Source of the DNA: Palsa-1248 sp963737835
Lineage (GTDB): Bacteria; Gemmatimonadota; Gemmatimonadetes; Gemmatimonadales; Gemmatimonadaceae
Reading direction: 5' to 3'
Assembly (NCBI GenBank): GCA_963737835.1
Contig: CAVTUH010000001.1
Location: 248,001 to 312,000, forward strand
DNA length: 64,000 bases
Position 1 is the stretch's first letter, and every line of letters begins with the position of its first letter. Position numbers and translations under genes: made by a program. Below the pieces are notes generated by a model. The model saw nothing but the letters and a program-made list of their open reading frames with translations, ran no database searches and was not told where the DNA came from. Below, piece after piece: positions 34,914-42,844 of the stretch.

Positions 34914-35825
34914 CTATTTCCCCATCGGCGCGGGTGGGATGGTCTTGAGATAGGCCCATAATGCATCGATCTCGGTATCGGTCATGGCTTTCGTCAATCG
35001 GAACGGCATGAAGGTGTCGATCGGCACGCCGGCTGGCCCGAGGCCCTGACGCAACGCCCGAACGAAGTCGGCCTCGGTCCATGTACCAATGCCAGTCGGG
35101 GTCAGATTCGCGGCCGGTTTGAAGCTCGGAGGCGTCCCGGGAACGTGGCCGCCTTCGAAGTTGTCGCGGTGGCACCCGGCACATCCGCCAACTTGCGACA
35201 AGTACGCACCATAGGCAGCGGTGGGCCCAACAGGAGGCGCCGGTGCGTGGGGCAACTGCTGATCAAGGCCCGCCGCGTCCAGTAGTGGAATTTGTCCGGC
35301 GAGGAGGAGTGCGCGTCCCACCGGTCCGACACGGCTCGCCGGCACGGTATGGTCGACCGGTGGTACTTGTCGTACGTACGCGATCACCGCCGCTAAATCC
35401 TCATCGCCGAAGTGATTGAAATCCCGCGAAGGCATGAAGACGAGGTTGTGTCCGTTGCGGTCCATGCCATGTCGGATCGCCAACTCGAAATCGGCGTCCG
35501 TGAAGCTGGCACCGAGTCCGCCTGCACCACGCGTCAGATTGGGCCCCGCGTAACGGCCGAAGGCCGGATCGTCAATGAACACGCGGCCCGAGAGGTCGTC
35601 GCCGTGGCAGTCCACACACTTCGCAATTGGTCCTGCGAGATGCCGGCCCCGAGCGATCACCGTCGAATCGGCCGTGACGAGACCCACAAAGGGCGCGTGG
35701 TGCGGCAACTCGTGCCGGCGCCGGAGCTTCATCCCACTGCCCACGTACAGGACTGCTGTGAGCACAATTACAACCGCAGCAACCGCCGTGACGCCACGGA
35801 CGATCACACGCACGATGCGCTGCAT
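34914..35825 (-). CDS. Membrane-anchored dihaem cytochrome c
   Basis: The favoured start is ATG at 35823-35825 (GGCGGAAGAG upstream), giving 303 residues; ATG 35858 is in frame. One N-terminal membrane anchor (VRGVTAVAAVVIVLTAVLYV) and two haem c sites are present: CVDCH near residue 70 and CAGCH near residue 215. Distal Met candidates are NLVFMPSRDF and DTFMPFRL. Each haem domain has the class I helix pattern ending in DLAAVIAYVRQVPPVDHTVP or IDALWAYLKTIPP. It resembles the cytochrome subunits of membrane dehydrogenases and probably passes electrons in the periplasm. No dehydrogenase subunit is adjacent. Confidence 0.9.
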   Translation of the reverse strand: MQRIVRVIVRGVTAVAAVVIVLTAVLYVGSGMKLRRRHELPHHAPFVGLVTADSTVIARGRHLAGPIAKCVDCHGDDLSGRVFIDDPAFGRYAGPNLTRGAGGLGASFTDADFELAIRHGMDRNGHNLVFMPSRDFNHFGDEDLAAVIAYVRQVPPVDHTVPASRVGPVGRALLLAGQIPLLDAAGLDQQLPHAPAPPVGPTAAYGAYLSQVGGCAGCHRDNFEGGHVPGTPPSFKPAANLTPTGIGTWTEADFVRALRQGLGPAGVPIDTFMPFRLTKAMTDTEIDALWAYLKTIPPAPMGK

Positions 35826-36136
35826 CTCTTCCGCCTCACGGTTCGGGGAGTGAATCAATGCGGAACGGAAAGGCGCGATCCGTCGCCACTACCGGTCCGG
35901 AGTCAGTCCAGTGATTGATCGACCGGCTAGTCCGGTTCTGTTACTCCAGGGCCAGCCAAGCGAGCAGGCTCGCGGCTCTGCCGGGTAGCGTTGGCGCTGC
36001 GGCGGAATCTACATTCCACGCTCACCGTCGGCGATGGAGTTCGCCCTCAACCGCACCGGTTCGTAGATGCCTCCCCGGGTCGCATCCACGCCGGCGCTGA
36101 TGACTCCTACGTGGACCTCGCACGCGGGAGCGCGTC

Positions 36137-36601
36137 TTGGTGGCCCATCGCCCGTTAGTCAACAAGTCCCAGCGAGCACATCTCTCGGTCCTCGCCGCCG
36201 GCATTGAGGACACCGTCAGCGAAATCGAGCATTTCCTCGATCCCGATCTCGACCGCCACTCCGTGCTGACCCGCTACGCGGCCGATCTGCCCACGGGCTT
36301 TGCGGAACGTATTCGCCCAATTCTCGACGAGCTCCGAGCGCATGTCGCCGTGTTCAGCGAGCGATTCTCGCTCGAGTCGCACCGGTTCTCGCGGGCGAGC
36401 AGCATTGAAGCCCATATCTCGGCTCAGATCGTCCGCCTGGACGAGAGCGGCGTGAAGCAGCTGCGCGGCTATGGTGCCGTATCGGAAGGCCTCGATCCGG
36501 TCCTCGCGCCGGAGCTCGACCGCTTCCGGGAGGCATTTGCCGCGATTCGACTCCTCCTGCATGCCACCCCAGACATCGACCAGACGCCCGACGAGCCATG
36601 A
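36137..36601 (+). CDS. Uncharacterised helical protein
   Basis: The 154-residue frame starts at TTG 36137 or GTG 36140 (GGGAG upstream). It is almost entirely alpha-helical and charged (HLSVLAAGIEDTVSEIEHFL, FAERIRPILDELRAHVAVF). There is no signal peptide, membrane segment or recognised motif. It is followed 104 bp later by a DUF190 gene in the same direction, with a strong ribosome site of its own. Function unknown. The amino acid composition and codon pattern look coding. Confidence 0.55.
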   Translation: MVAHRPLVNKSQRAHLSVLAAGIEDTVSEIEHFLDPDLDRHSVLTRYAADLPTGFAERIRPILDELRAHVAVFSERFSLESHRFSRASSIEAHISAQIVRLDESGVKQLRGYGAVSEGLDPVLAPELDRFREAFAAIRLLLHATPDIDQTPDEP

Positions 36602-36705
36602 TCGCGGGCGTTGACGCCCCTCGTACCCTCGTGTATGCATTGCGCGGGGGAGACCCGGCGGCACCTCGAGTACCCGGTCGTTGAGTCCACGCGGAGGGAC
36701 CTGTC

Positions 36706-37110
36706 ATGCACGGCTTCAAGGGCGAGCGCGTCCTCATGCGCATTCACATCGGCGAGCGGGACAAGTGGCATGGCAAGTCGCTGTACGCGGCCATCGTCGA
36801 ACTCCTCCGTGAACGACACTACGCTGGAGCGACGGTGTTCCGGGGCATCATGGGCTTCGGCGCGAGTGCCAAGCTCCGCAGCGAGCGCTTCGAGTTCCTG
36901 TCGTTGGACCTGCCAGTCGTGATCGAGTGCGTCGAAACCGAAGAGCGGATCCTCGCGATCCTTCCCGAGCTCGATGAGATGATCGGCGGAGGTCTTGTGA
37001 CGCTCGAGCGGGCGAAGGTCATCATGTACCGGCCGCACCGAGCCGACGAGGAAACCAAGGAGCCGTGGCCCATGGACATCACCGGCAGCTGGCAGGCGGT
37101 TCCGGAATAA
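36706..37110 (+). CDS. DUF190-domain (PII-like) protein
   Basis: This 134-residue protein, with GGAGGG upstream, matches DUF190: RVLMRIHIGERDKWHGKSLY, AAIVELLRERHYAGATVFRG, IMGFGAS and ERILAILPELDEMIGGGLVT. The fold is ferredoxin-like and related to PII signal proteins. Members often lie next to CrcB fluoride channels, where they are thought to sense or regulate. No crcB is seen within the neighbouring genes, which is a small oddity. Cytoplasmic; probably trimeric by analogy. Confidence 0.9.
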   Translation: MHGFKGERVLMRIHIGERDKWHGKSLYAAIVELLRERHYAGATVFRGIMGFGASAKLRSERFEFLSLDLPVVIECVETEERILAILPELDEMIGGGLVTLERAKVIMYRPHRADEETKEPWPMDITGSWQAVPE

Positions 37111-37195
37111 GGCCAGCATCCCGTTCGCACGACGCGGCGCCAAGCTCTCGGATGCTGGCGCCGCGCTCGACATGCGCTCGAGGATGGGCAACTCG

Positions 37196-37915
37196 TCAGC
37201 TGCTCGACGAGCCGATCTTCTGATAGTTGGAATTTTGGGTTTGCACCGTCAATTGCTTGCTGACCCCATCCACGGTCATCGCGGACACATGGTTCGGCCC
37301 GTTGGGGATCTGGTCGAAAGTAGCCGATATCGTCACCGCGTCGCTGGGCTTGCTGAGATACGACCCCACCTGGATGGATTTTAGCGTCTTCGCGGCCGGG
37401 TCCAACGTCATCGTCACTGAGTCACCTTGCTTCACGTAGTCGTGAATCACCAATTGCGACGTGCCCGGCGCCAGCGTGACTTTGCCTTGCTGATAGAGTT
37501 GTTGCAGGCGTCCCGGGTCCGGTTGCATATAGCTCTGCGCCAGTGCGGCGATCTGCTTGCCGTAGCTCTCATATTCGCCCTCTTTCTTCTCTACGACATG
37601 TTTCTTGACCGGCCCGCCCGACGGCGCTGCCGAGGGTTGAGAGTCGATCTCCGTCTTTTGCGGTTTCCCATCCGGGCCGAGCCGGACTGCATACATCTGT
37701 TGCTTTTTCGCTTCGCCCTTGACGCTAATGGTCTGTAGTTCCTGCCAGGTATACTGAGCGAGCGCTTGCTTATTCGCGGCCGCCGCCTGCTTGACCGCAG
37801 CCAATTTCTGCTGCACCGCTGGATCTTGTGCGACAGCCTTCGGTGCTGCCGTCGTTGCGAGGGCCGCGGCCCCTCCCACGATAAACGCCACCGCGACGAA
37901 GCATTGTCTTGTCAT
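37196..37915 (-). CDS. Secreted protein of unknown function
   Basis: ATG at 37913-37915 with AGGAGGAA upstream. This 239-residue protein has a signal peptide (CFVAVAFIVGGAAALATTAAP). A helical, Gln/Lys-rich N-terminal region (QQKLAAVKQAAAANKQALAQ) and a beta-rich C-terminal half (VTLAPGTSQLVIHDYVKQGD, SVTMTLDPAAKTLKSIQVGS) follow. I recall similar periplasmic proteins in Acidobacteria and related phyla, but no function is known. It stands alone, convergent with DUF190. Confidence 0.7.
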   Translation of the reverse strand: MTRQCFVAVAFIVGGAAALATTAAPKAVAQDPAVQQKLAAVKQAAAANKQALAQYTWQELQTISVKGEAKKQQMYAVRLGPDGKPQKTEIDSQPSAAPSGGPVKKHVVEKKEGEYESYGKQIAALAQSYMQPDPGRLQQLYQQGKVTLAPGTSQLVIHDYVKQGDSVTMTLDPAAKTLKSIQVGSYLSKPSDAVTISATFDQIPNGPNHVSAMTVDGVSKQLTVQTQNSNYQKIGSSSS

Positions 37916-38203
37916 GTGTATTCCTCCTCTCCGCTCGAGCTACGTGAGCGTACCGAGTCGATTATCGACCGCGTCGGGATGTTGCTGGCCGTCCGATGCC
38001 CGCCTCATCGGCGGCTTGCCCGCTGGGCTCGGCGGCGCCACGCCATCATTCCCCCGTTTTCGGCGGGCGCGCGATGAGTCTCCAGCATCCGTTGGAGGAG
38101 TAGGAAGGAGCGCCGACACCCACTAGTGGCCGTAGGTCAGATAGCGCCTGGCTCTCCGTCCGCGGCCCCCGATGTGAGGCGATCACACAGCGGCGACCAG
38201 ACC

Positions 38204-38698
38204 TTACGCGTTCACCTCGCGGCGCGCCGCAAAGAAGGCCGACAGGATCACACCACACTCCTGCGCCATGACACCACCCCGCACCTCGGGGCGGTGGTTG
38301 AGTCGCGAGTGACGCAGGAGGTCTCCCACTGACCCCGCCATCCCCGCCTTGTCATCCCATGCGCCAAATACCACGCGGGAGACGCGGGCGAGCACCAAGG
38401 CTCCCGCGCACATCGCGCACGGCTCGAGCGTCACATACAGCGTCGCGGCATCCAGTACCGGGGTCCCCAGCGCTACAGCTGCGTCCCGCAGCGCGAGCAA
38501 CTCCGCGTGGGACGTCGCATCCCGGTCACGACGGGTCCGGTTGGCTGCAGAGGCGATGATCGTCCCTCGCGCGACGACCACCGCGCCGACCGGCACTTCG
38601 TCGGCCACCTGGGCCGCCTCCGCGATTTCGAGAGCAGCGGCCATCCACCGCACGTCCGGGTCGAGCGCCGGCGACGGCCGCCGCATCACCACTACCAT
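38204..38698 (-). CDS. tadA: tRNA-specific adenosine deaminase TadA
   Basis: This 164-residue zinc deaminase has H64-A-E66 (SHAELLAL) and P-C94-AMC97-AGA. It converts adenosine 34 to inosine in the tRNA-Arg(ACG) wobble position. The substrate loop LEPCAMCAGALVLARVSRVV and the C-terminal RRE-rich helix (FFAARREVNA) fit TadA rather than cytidine deaminases. GTG and internal ATG starts are possible near the N-terminus. It ends 53 bp after clpB on the same strand, so it may be co-transcribed with the chaperone. Confidence 0.93.
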   Translation of the reverse strand: MVVVMRRPSPALDPDVRWMAAALEIAEAAQVADEVPVGAVVVARGTIIASAANRTRRDRDATSHAELLALRDAAVALGTPVLDAATLYVTLEPCAMCAGALVLARVSRVVFGAWDDKAGMAGSVGDLLRHSRLNHRPEVRGGVMAQECGVILSAFFAARREVNA

Positions 38699-38751
38699 GC
38701 AGCAGCTCCGCAGCGTGAGCGTCGCGATCGGTACCTCATTGCCGCGGCGAC

Positions 38752-41433
38752 CTAGCGCTTGGATTTCGGGCGACTGCCCGGAGTCCTCTCCGACGTACCG
38801 CTACCGTCGGGTGCCACACCCGCTGGTTCATGGTCTGCGCGATCGGACCCCACTTCGAATCCCAGCCGCCCGGCCGGCGTAGCGGTCACCAGGATGTGAT
38901 CACCCTCCTTGAAGCGGCCATCGAGCACACCGAGCGCCAGGGGATTCTGAATCAAGCGTTGCAATGCACGCTTGAGCGGCCGTGCTCCGTATGCCGGGTC
39001 GTAGCCTTCGACGGCCACCACCCGCCGGGCCTCGGGCGTCAACTCGATGGTCAACTTCTTCTCGGCCAGCAACCGCTCCAGACGTCGCAGCTGCAACTCG
39101 ATGATGCGACCGATCTGTTCCTCCCCGAGCGGCCGGAAGACGATGATATCATCGACCCGGTTCAAGAATTCGGGCCGGAAATGTTGGCGCAACGCCGCGA
39201 GGACCTGCGCCTCGACTTCCGCCCAATCGGCGCCACTGTGCTCGAGGATGTAGGTACTTCCGATGTTGGACGTCATGATCACGACGGTATTCCGGAAGTC
39301 CACCGTCCGGCCCTGCGAATCCGTGAGGCGGCCGTCGTCGAGGATCTGCAGGAGGATATTGAACACATCGTGGTGCGCCTTCTCGATCTCGTCAAACAGA
39401 ATGACCGAATAGGGTCGGCGGCGAATCGCTTCGGTGAGCTGACCGCCCTCCTCGAAGCCCACGTAGCCCGGCGGCGCGCCAATGAGCCGTGCGACGGCGT
39501 GCCTCTCCATGTACTCCGACATATCGATGCGCACCATCGCGTTCTCATCGTCAAACAGGAACTCCGCGAGGGCGCGGGCCGTCTCGGTCTTTCCGACGCC
39601 AGTGGGACCCAGGAAGATGAAGGATCCGATCGGGCGGTTCGGGTCTTGCAGCCCTGCGCGCGCCCGGCGGACCGCATCGGCGACCGCCTCCACGGCCTCT
39701 CGCTGCCCGATCACCCGAGACGCGAGCACCTCGTCGAGGCGCGTCAGGCGTTCGCGCTCGCCCTCCAGCATCCGGGACACGGGGATGCCCGTCCACTTGG
39801 CGACGACATCGGCGACGTCGTCCGCGGTCACCTCTTGGTGGAGGAACTGCGGTCCCCCATCAGACGCCGCGGCCAGCTGTGCCTCGGCGCGCCGCATTTC
39901 CTGCTCCAGCTGCGGCACGCGTCCGTACGTGAGCTCAGCCGCACGCCCGAGGTCTCCGGCGCGCGTCGCTTGATCGGCCTGCCCGCGCACGTCATCGATG
40001 TCCTGTTTCAGCTTGCCGACGAGCGACAGCGTCTCTTTCTCACGCTGCCACTGGGCCTTCATCCCCGACGATCGCTCCCGCAGCTCGGAGAGCTCCCGTT
40101 CCAGAGACTCCAGCCGTTCCCGGGATGCTTTGTCCTTCTCCTTCCGCAACGCTTCGCGCTCGATCTCGAGCTGCATGATGCGTCGCTCGACTTCATCGAT
40201 CTCTTGCGGGAGCGAGTCGATCTCGATGCGGAGGCGCGATGCGGCTTCATCGATCAGGTCGATCGCCTTGTCGGGGAGAAACCGGTCACCGATGTACCGA
40301 TTGGACAGGGTCGCCGCCGCCACAATCGCGCCGTCAGTGATGCGCACGCCATGATGCGCCTCGTAGCGCTGCTTCAGGCCTCGCAGAATCGCGATGGTGC
40401 TCTCCACCGACGGTTCACCGACGTACACGGGCTGAAAGCGCCGTTCCAGGGCGGCGTCCTTCTCGACGTGCTTGCGGTACTCGTCGAGCGTCGTCGCGCC
40501 CACCACGCGCAGCTCACCGCGCGCCAACATGGGCTTGAGCATGTTGCCCGCGTCCATCGCCCCCTCGGCCTTCCCCGCACCGACGATGGTGTGCAGCTCG
40601 TCGATGAACACGATGAACAGGCCCTGCGCGTCAGTGATCTCCTTGAGCACCGCTTTGAGGCGCTCCTCGAACTCGCCTCGATACTTGGCGCCGGCAATGA
40701 GGGCTCCGAGATCGAGCGAGACGAGTCGCTTGTTCTTGAGTCCCTCGGGCACGTCGCCATTGGCGATACGCTGTGCCAGCCCTTCGGCGATCGCGGTCTT
40801 GCCGACGCCCGGCTCGCCGATGAGCACGGGGTTGTTCTTCGTGCGCCGCGATAGCACCTGAATGACGCGGCGAATCTCCTCATCGCGACCGATGACCGGA
40901 TCGAGTTTGCCCTTGCGAGCCGCATCGGTCAGATCGCGGGTGTACCGCTGCAGTGCCTGGTACTGCGTCTCGGGAGTCTGGTCGGTCACTCGATGCGAAC
41001 CGCGGACGGACTTCAGGGACTCGAGCAGGCTGCTATGGTTGGCCCCAGCCGTCTCGAGCAAGGTTCGACTCTCCGTCCCCCGCGCGTCGGACAGGGCAAG
41101 CAGGAAGTGTTCAGTCGAGACGTATTCGTCCCCGAGCGACTGGGCCTCGCGCTCGGCCCGATCCAGCACGCCGTTCAACTCGCGTGAGAGCGTCGGTTGG
41201 GCGTTGCTCTGCTTCGGGAACCGCTGGATTTCGCGTTCGACTTGTTCGCGCAAGGCGGCGACGCTGACACCCAACTTCTGCAGCACGGGGACGACGATTC
41301 CTTCCTCTTGCTGGAGCAGGGCTAGCAGCAGGTGCGTATCATACACGAGCGGGTTGCCGTTCTGACGCGCCAGTGCGATTGCCGCGTTGAGCGCTTCACC
41401 CGATTTTACCGTCAGTCTGTCCGGATTCACCAC
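38752..41433 (-). CDS. clpB: ATP-dependent disaggregase ClpB
   Basis: The 893-residue Hsp100 protein starts with GTG at 41431-41433. It has an N-terminal double Clp_N domain and NBD1 with Walker A GEPGVGKTAI. A coiled-coil M-domain (about residues 410-530; EIDEVERRIMQLEIEREALR region) sets ClpB apart from ClpA/C. NBD2 has GPTGVGKTETARAL and a C-terminal D2-small domain, ending in a basic tail. It extracts and refolds aggregated proteins together with DnaK. No CIRCE element is visible in the 18 bp to the divergent gene at 41452, so promoter elements must lie within that gene. Confidence 0.97.
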   Translation of the reverse strand: MVNPDRLTVKSGEALNAAIALARQNGNPLVYDTHLLLALLQQEEGIVVPVLQKLGVSVAALREQVEREIQRFPKQSNAQPTLSRELNGVLDRAEREAQSLGDEYVSTEHFLLALSDARGTESRTLLETAGANHSSLLESLKSVRGSHRVTDQTPETQYQALQRYTRDLTDAARKGKLDPVIGRDEEIRRVIQVLSRRTKNNPVLIGEPGVGKTAIAEGLAQRIANGDVPEGLKNKRLVSLDLGALIAGAKYRGEFEERLKAVLKEITDAQGLFIVFIDELHTIVGAGKAEGAMDAGNMLKPMLARGELRVVGATTLDEYRKHVEKDAALERRFQPVYVGEPSVESTIAILRGLKQRYEAHHGVRITDGAIVAAATLSNRYIGDRFLPDKAIDLIDEAASRLRIEIDSLPQEIDEVERRIMQLEIEREALRKEKDKASRERLESLERELSELRERSSGMKAQWQREKETLSLVGKLKQDIDDVRGQADQATRAGDLGRAAELTYGRVPQLEQEMRRAEAQLAAASDGGPQFLHQEVTADDVADVVAKWTGIPVSRMLEGERERLTRLDEVLASRVIGQREAVEAVADAVRRARAGLQDPNRPIGSFIFLGPTGVGKTETARALAEFLFDDENAMVRIDMSEYMERHAVARLIGAPPGYVGFEEGGQLTEAIRRRPYSVILFDEIEKAHHDVFNILLQILDDGRLTDSQGRTVDFRNTVVIMTSNIGSTYILEHSGADWAEVEAQVLAALRQHFRPEFLNRVDDIIVFRPLGEEQIGRIIELQLRRLERLLAEKKLTIELTPEARRVVAVEGYDPAYGARPLKRALQRLIQNPLALGVLDGRFKEGDHILVTATPAGRLGFEVGSDRADHEPAGVAPDGSGTSERTPGSRPKSKR

Positions 41434-41451
41434 GTGCCTATCCCGTTCTCA

Positions 41452-41964
41452 ATGGATGTCGAAACATATCGCCCTCAGCGCCAGGACCAGCGTCGGCCGG
41501 ACCGGCTTCGACACGGTCGCCGCAACTCAGGGCTCCGCGGACTTCGACTCGCCGTTCTAGTCGCGTTTGGCGGTTCGGCGGCGTGTCGGGGGCACCGGAC
41601 ACGGCCGGGCGATCTCAGTGACTCCACATTCGTCGCCGTGATGGCCGAACTTCGCCGCGCGGTGCAACCGGGCGGACCCGAGATGACACGCGACAGCGCA
41701 GGTCGCCAGGCCATCCGCGACTCGATCATGCGGAAGTACCACGCGACGCCCGCTGCGATCGAGAGCACCGCGAGTCACCTCTCCGACCCTCCGGGTCGCG
41801 CATCCGACATCCTCCGAGCCATCGACCGCAAGGTCCAATCACTCGGCCCAGTCGCGCCGCCATCGCAACCCTTCCCGCCTCCTGTAGCTGCACCGAAGTC
41901 GCCAGGCGCAAAGGTGGTAATGCCGGCCAAGCCCCCGTCGGGCGCACAGCGCCCGAAAGAGTAG
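41452..41964 (+). CDS. Putative lipoprotein, uncharacterised
   Basis: ATG 41452 gives 170 residues. A basic N-terminus is followed by a short hydrophobic core and lipobox-like GSAAC (RLAVLVAFGGSAACRG). The mature part has a helical domain (STFVAVMAELRRAVQPG, RQAIRDSIMRKYHATPAAIE) and a Pro/Ala-rich tail (APPSQPFPPPVAAPKSPG). The domain resembles short DUF4296-like lipoprotein domains, a weak impression. The longer frame starting at 41332 lies opposite clpB and is not used. Confidence 0.55.
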   Translation: MDVETYRPQRQDQRRPDRLRHGRRNSGLRGLRLAVLVAFGGSAACRGHRTRPGDLSDSTFVAVMAELRRAVQPGGPEMTRDSAGRQAIRDSIMRKYHATPAAIESTASHLSDPPGRASDILRAIDRKVQSLGPVAPPSQPFPPPVAAPKSPGAKVVMPAKPPSGAQRPKE

Positions 41965-42014
41965 AACTACGAAAATAGAGGGTACACAAAGCGCACCTAG
42001 TGGCGAGCGCGCGC

Positions 42015-42047
42015 AAAAAAAAACGCGACGCATTGTGGCGCGTCGCG
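42015..42047 (-). terminator. Strong rho-independent terminator
   Basis: On the minus strand CGCGACGC and GCGTCGCG form a perfect 8-bp GC-rich stem around an 8-nt loop, followed by nine T residues. It is 25 bp beyond the stop of the FlgD-like gene (42073) and terminates that transcript; read from the plus side there is no T-run. Confidence 0.9.
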
Positions 42048-42072
42048 ATGCGGGCAGGCACAGAGCGGGGGC

Positions 42073-42621
42073 TTACCGCTGGATCAGCATCTTCCGCGCG
42101 GCGACCGGCTTGCCGTTGATCTCCAGTCGGTAGAGGTACAACCCGGATGCGACAGCGCGATTGGTCGCCATCGCCGTGCCGTCCCAGTAGGCCGTGTATT
42201 GACCGCAGGGCAACTCCAGCGCCTGCACCGGTTGGCCGATGGGGGCGGAGCTGGCGGTTCCGTCGACGATCACCGGCACGGCGACCGGCTGGGCCAGGAG
42301 GTTGTAGACCTTGAGGCTCACGCGGTACACGCGAGCGGGGTCCGAGCACACGGGCGGATCGCCGACACTAAAGGGAATCCGCGTGGCGGGACTAAATGGA
42401 TTGGGGTAGTTCTGGCCGAGGGCGAGCAGCGCACCTTCCTGGTGCTTGGTCGCGCTGGGCGGCGTGCCCGGCTGCCCCGTTTGCGCGCGGGCGGCCGTCG
42501 GCGCAAACAGCGCGGCCGCGCCCACGAGGAGCGCAGCAAAACCACTCAACCAACCGGGGACCGGCCGCAGGTGCAGTCGGCCGCGCGTCTCAGTGCGCGC
42601 GTTCCCCTTACAGGACAGCAT
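42073..42621 (-). CDS. Secreted protein with C-terminal FlgD-Ig/T9SS-type sorting-like domain
   Basis: The favoured start is ATG at 42621 (182 residues); a longer frame reaches 42711. A signal-like segment (GWLSGFAALLVGAAALFAPT, ending ARAQT) precedes a domain with GQNYPNPFSPATRIPFSV, VYNLLAQPVAVPV, YTAYWDGTAMATN and VASGLYLYRLEINGKPVAARK. This is the classic FlgD-like Ig/Por-type C-terminal sorting domain, here nearly the whole mature protein. In Bacteroidota the domain directs type IX secretion; in Gemmatimonadota its role is unclear. Monocistronic, with a strong terminator. Confidence 0.8.
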   Translation of the reverse strand: MLSCKGNARTETRGRLHLRPVPGWLSGFAALLVGAAALFAPTAARAQTGQPGTPPSATKHQEGALLALGQNYPNPFSPATRIPFSVGDPPVCSDPARVYRVSLKVYNLLAQPVAVPVIVDGTASSAPIGQPVQALELPCGQYTAYWDGTAMATNRAVASGLYLYRLEINGKPVAARKMLIQR

Positions 42622-42844
42622 TGACAGACTCCGGGCTGACGAAAGAGGTGCGGTAAGGGGCTCCTGGGCGTGTAGCGACGGGTTTTGTTCGGCCAGCAAC
42701 GTTAGGCTCATTTGTTCACTCTGTCAAGCCGACCCCGTGAGCTACCCCACCCCGCACCACGCGTTCCAACAGCTTACCAGGACAACCAAATCTCGCACAA
42801 GTCGGTTCCCATCGGCGGGGCGTAAGTTGGGCTTTCTCTCCGGT

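Noticed and set aside
38830..40854. 674-aa plus-strand open frame
   Set aside because: It is antisense to clpB, whose motifs are unambiguous; the long frame is a by-product of high GC codon usage.
42712..42844. selC tRNA near selB
   Set aside because: The gap was inspected on both strands and no tRNA-like cloverleaf was found.
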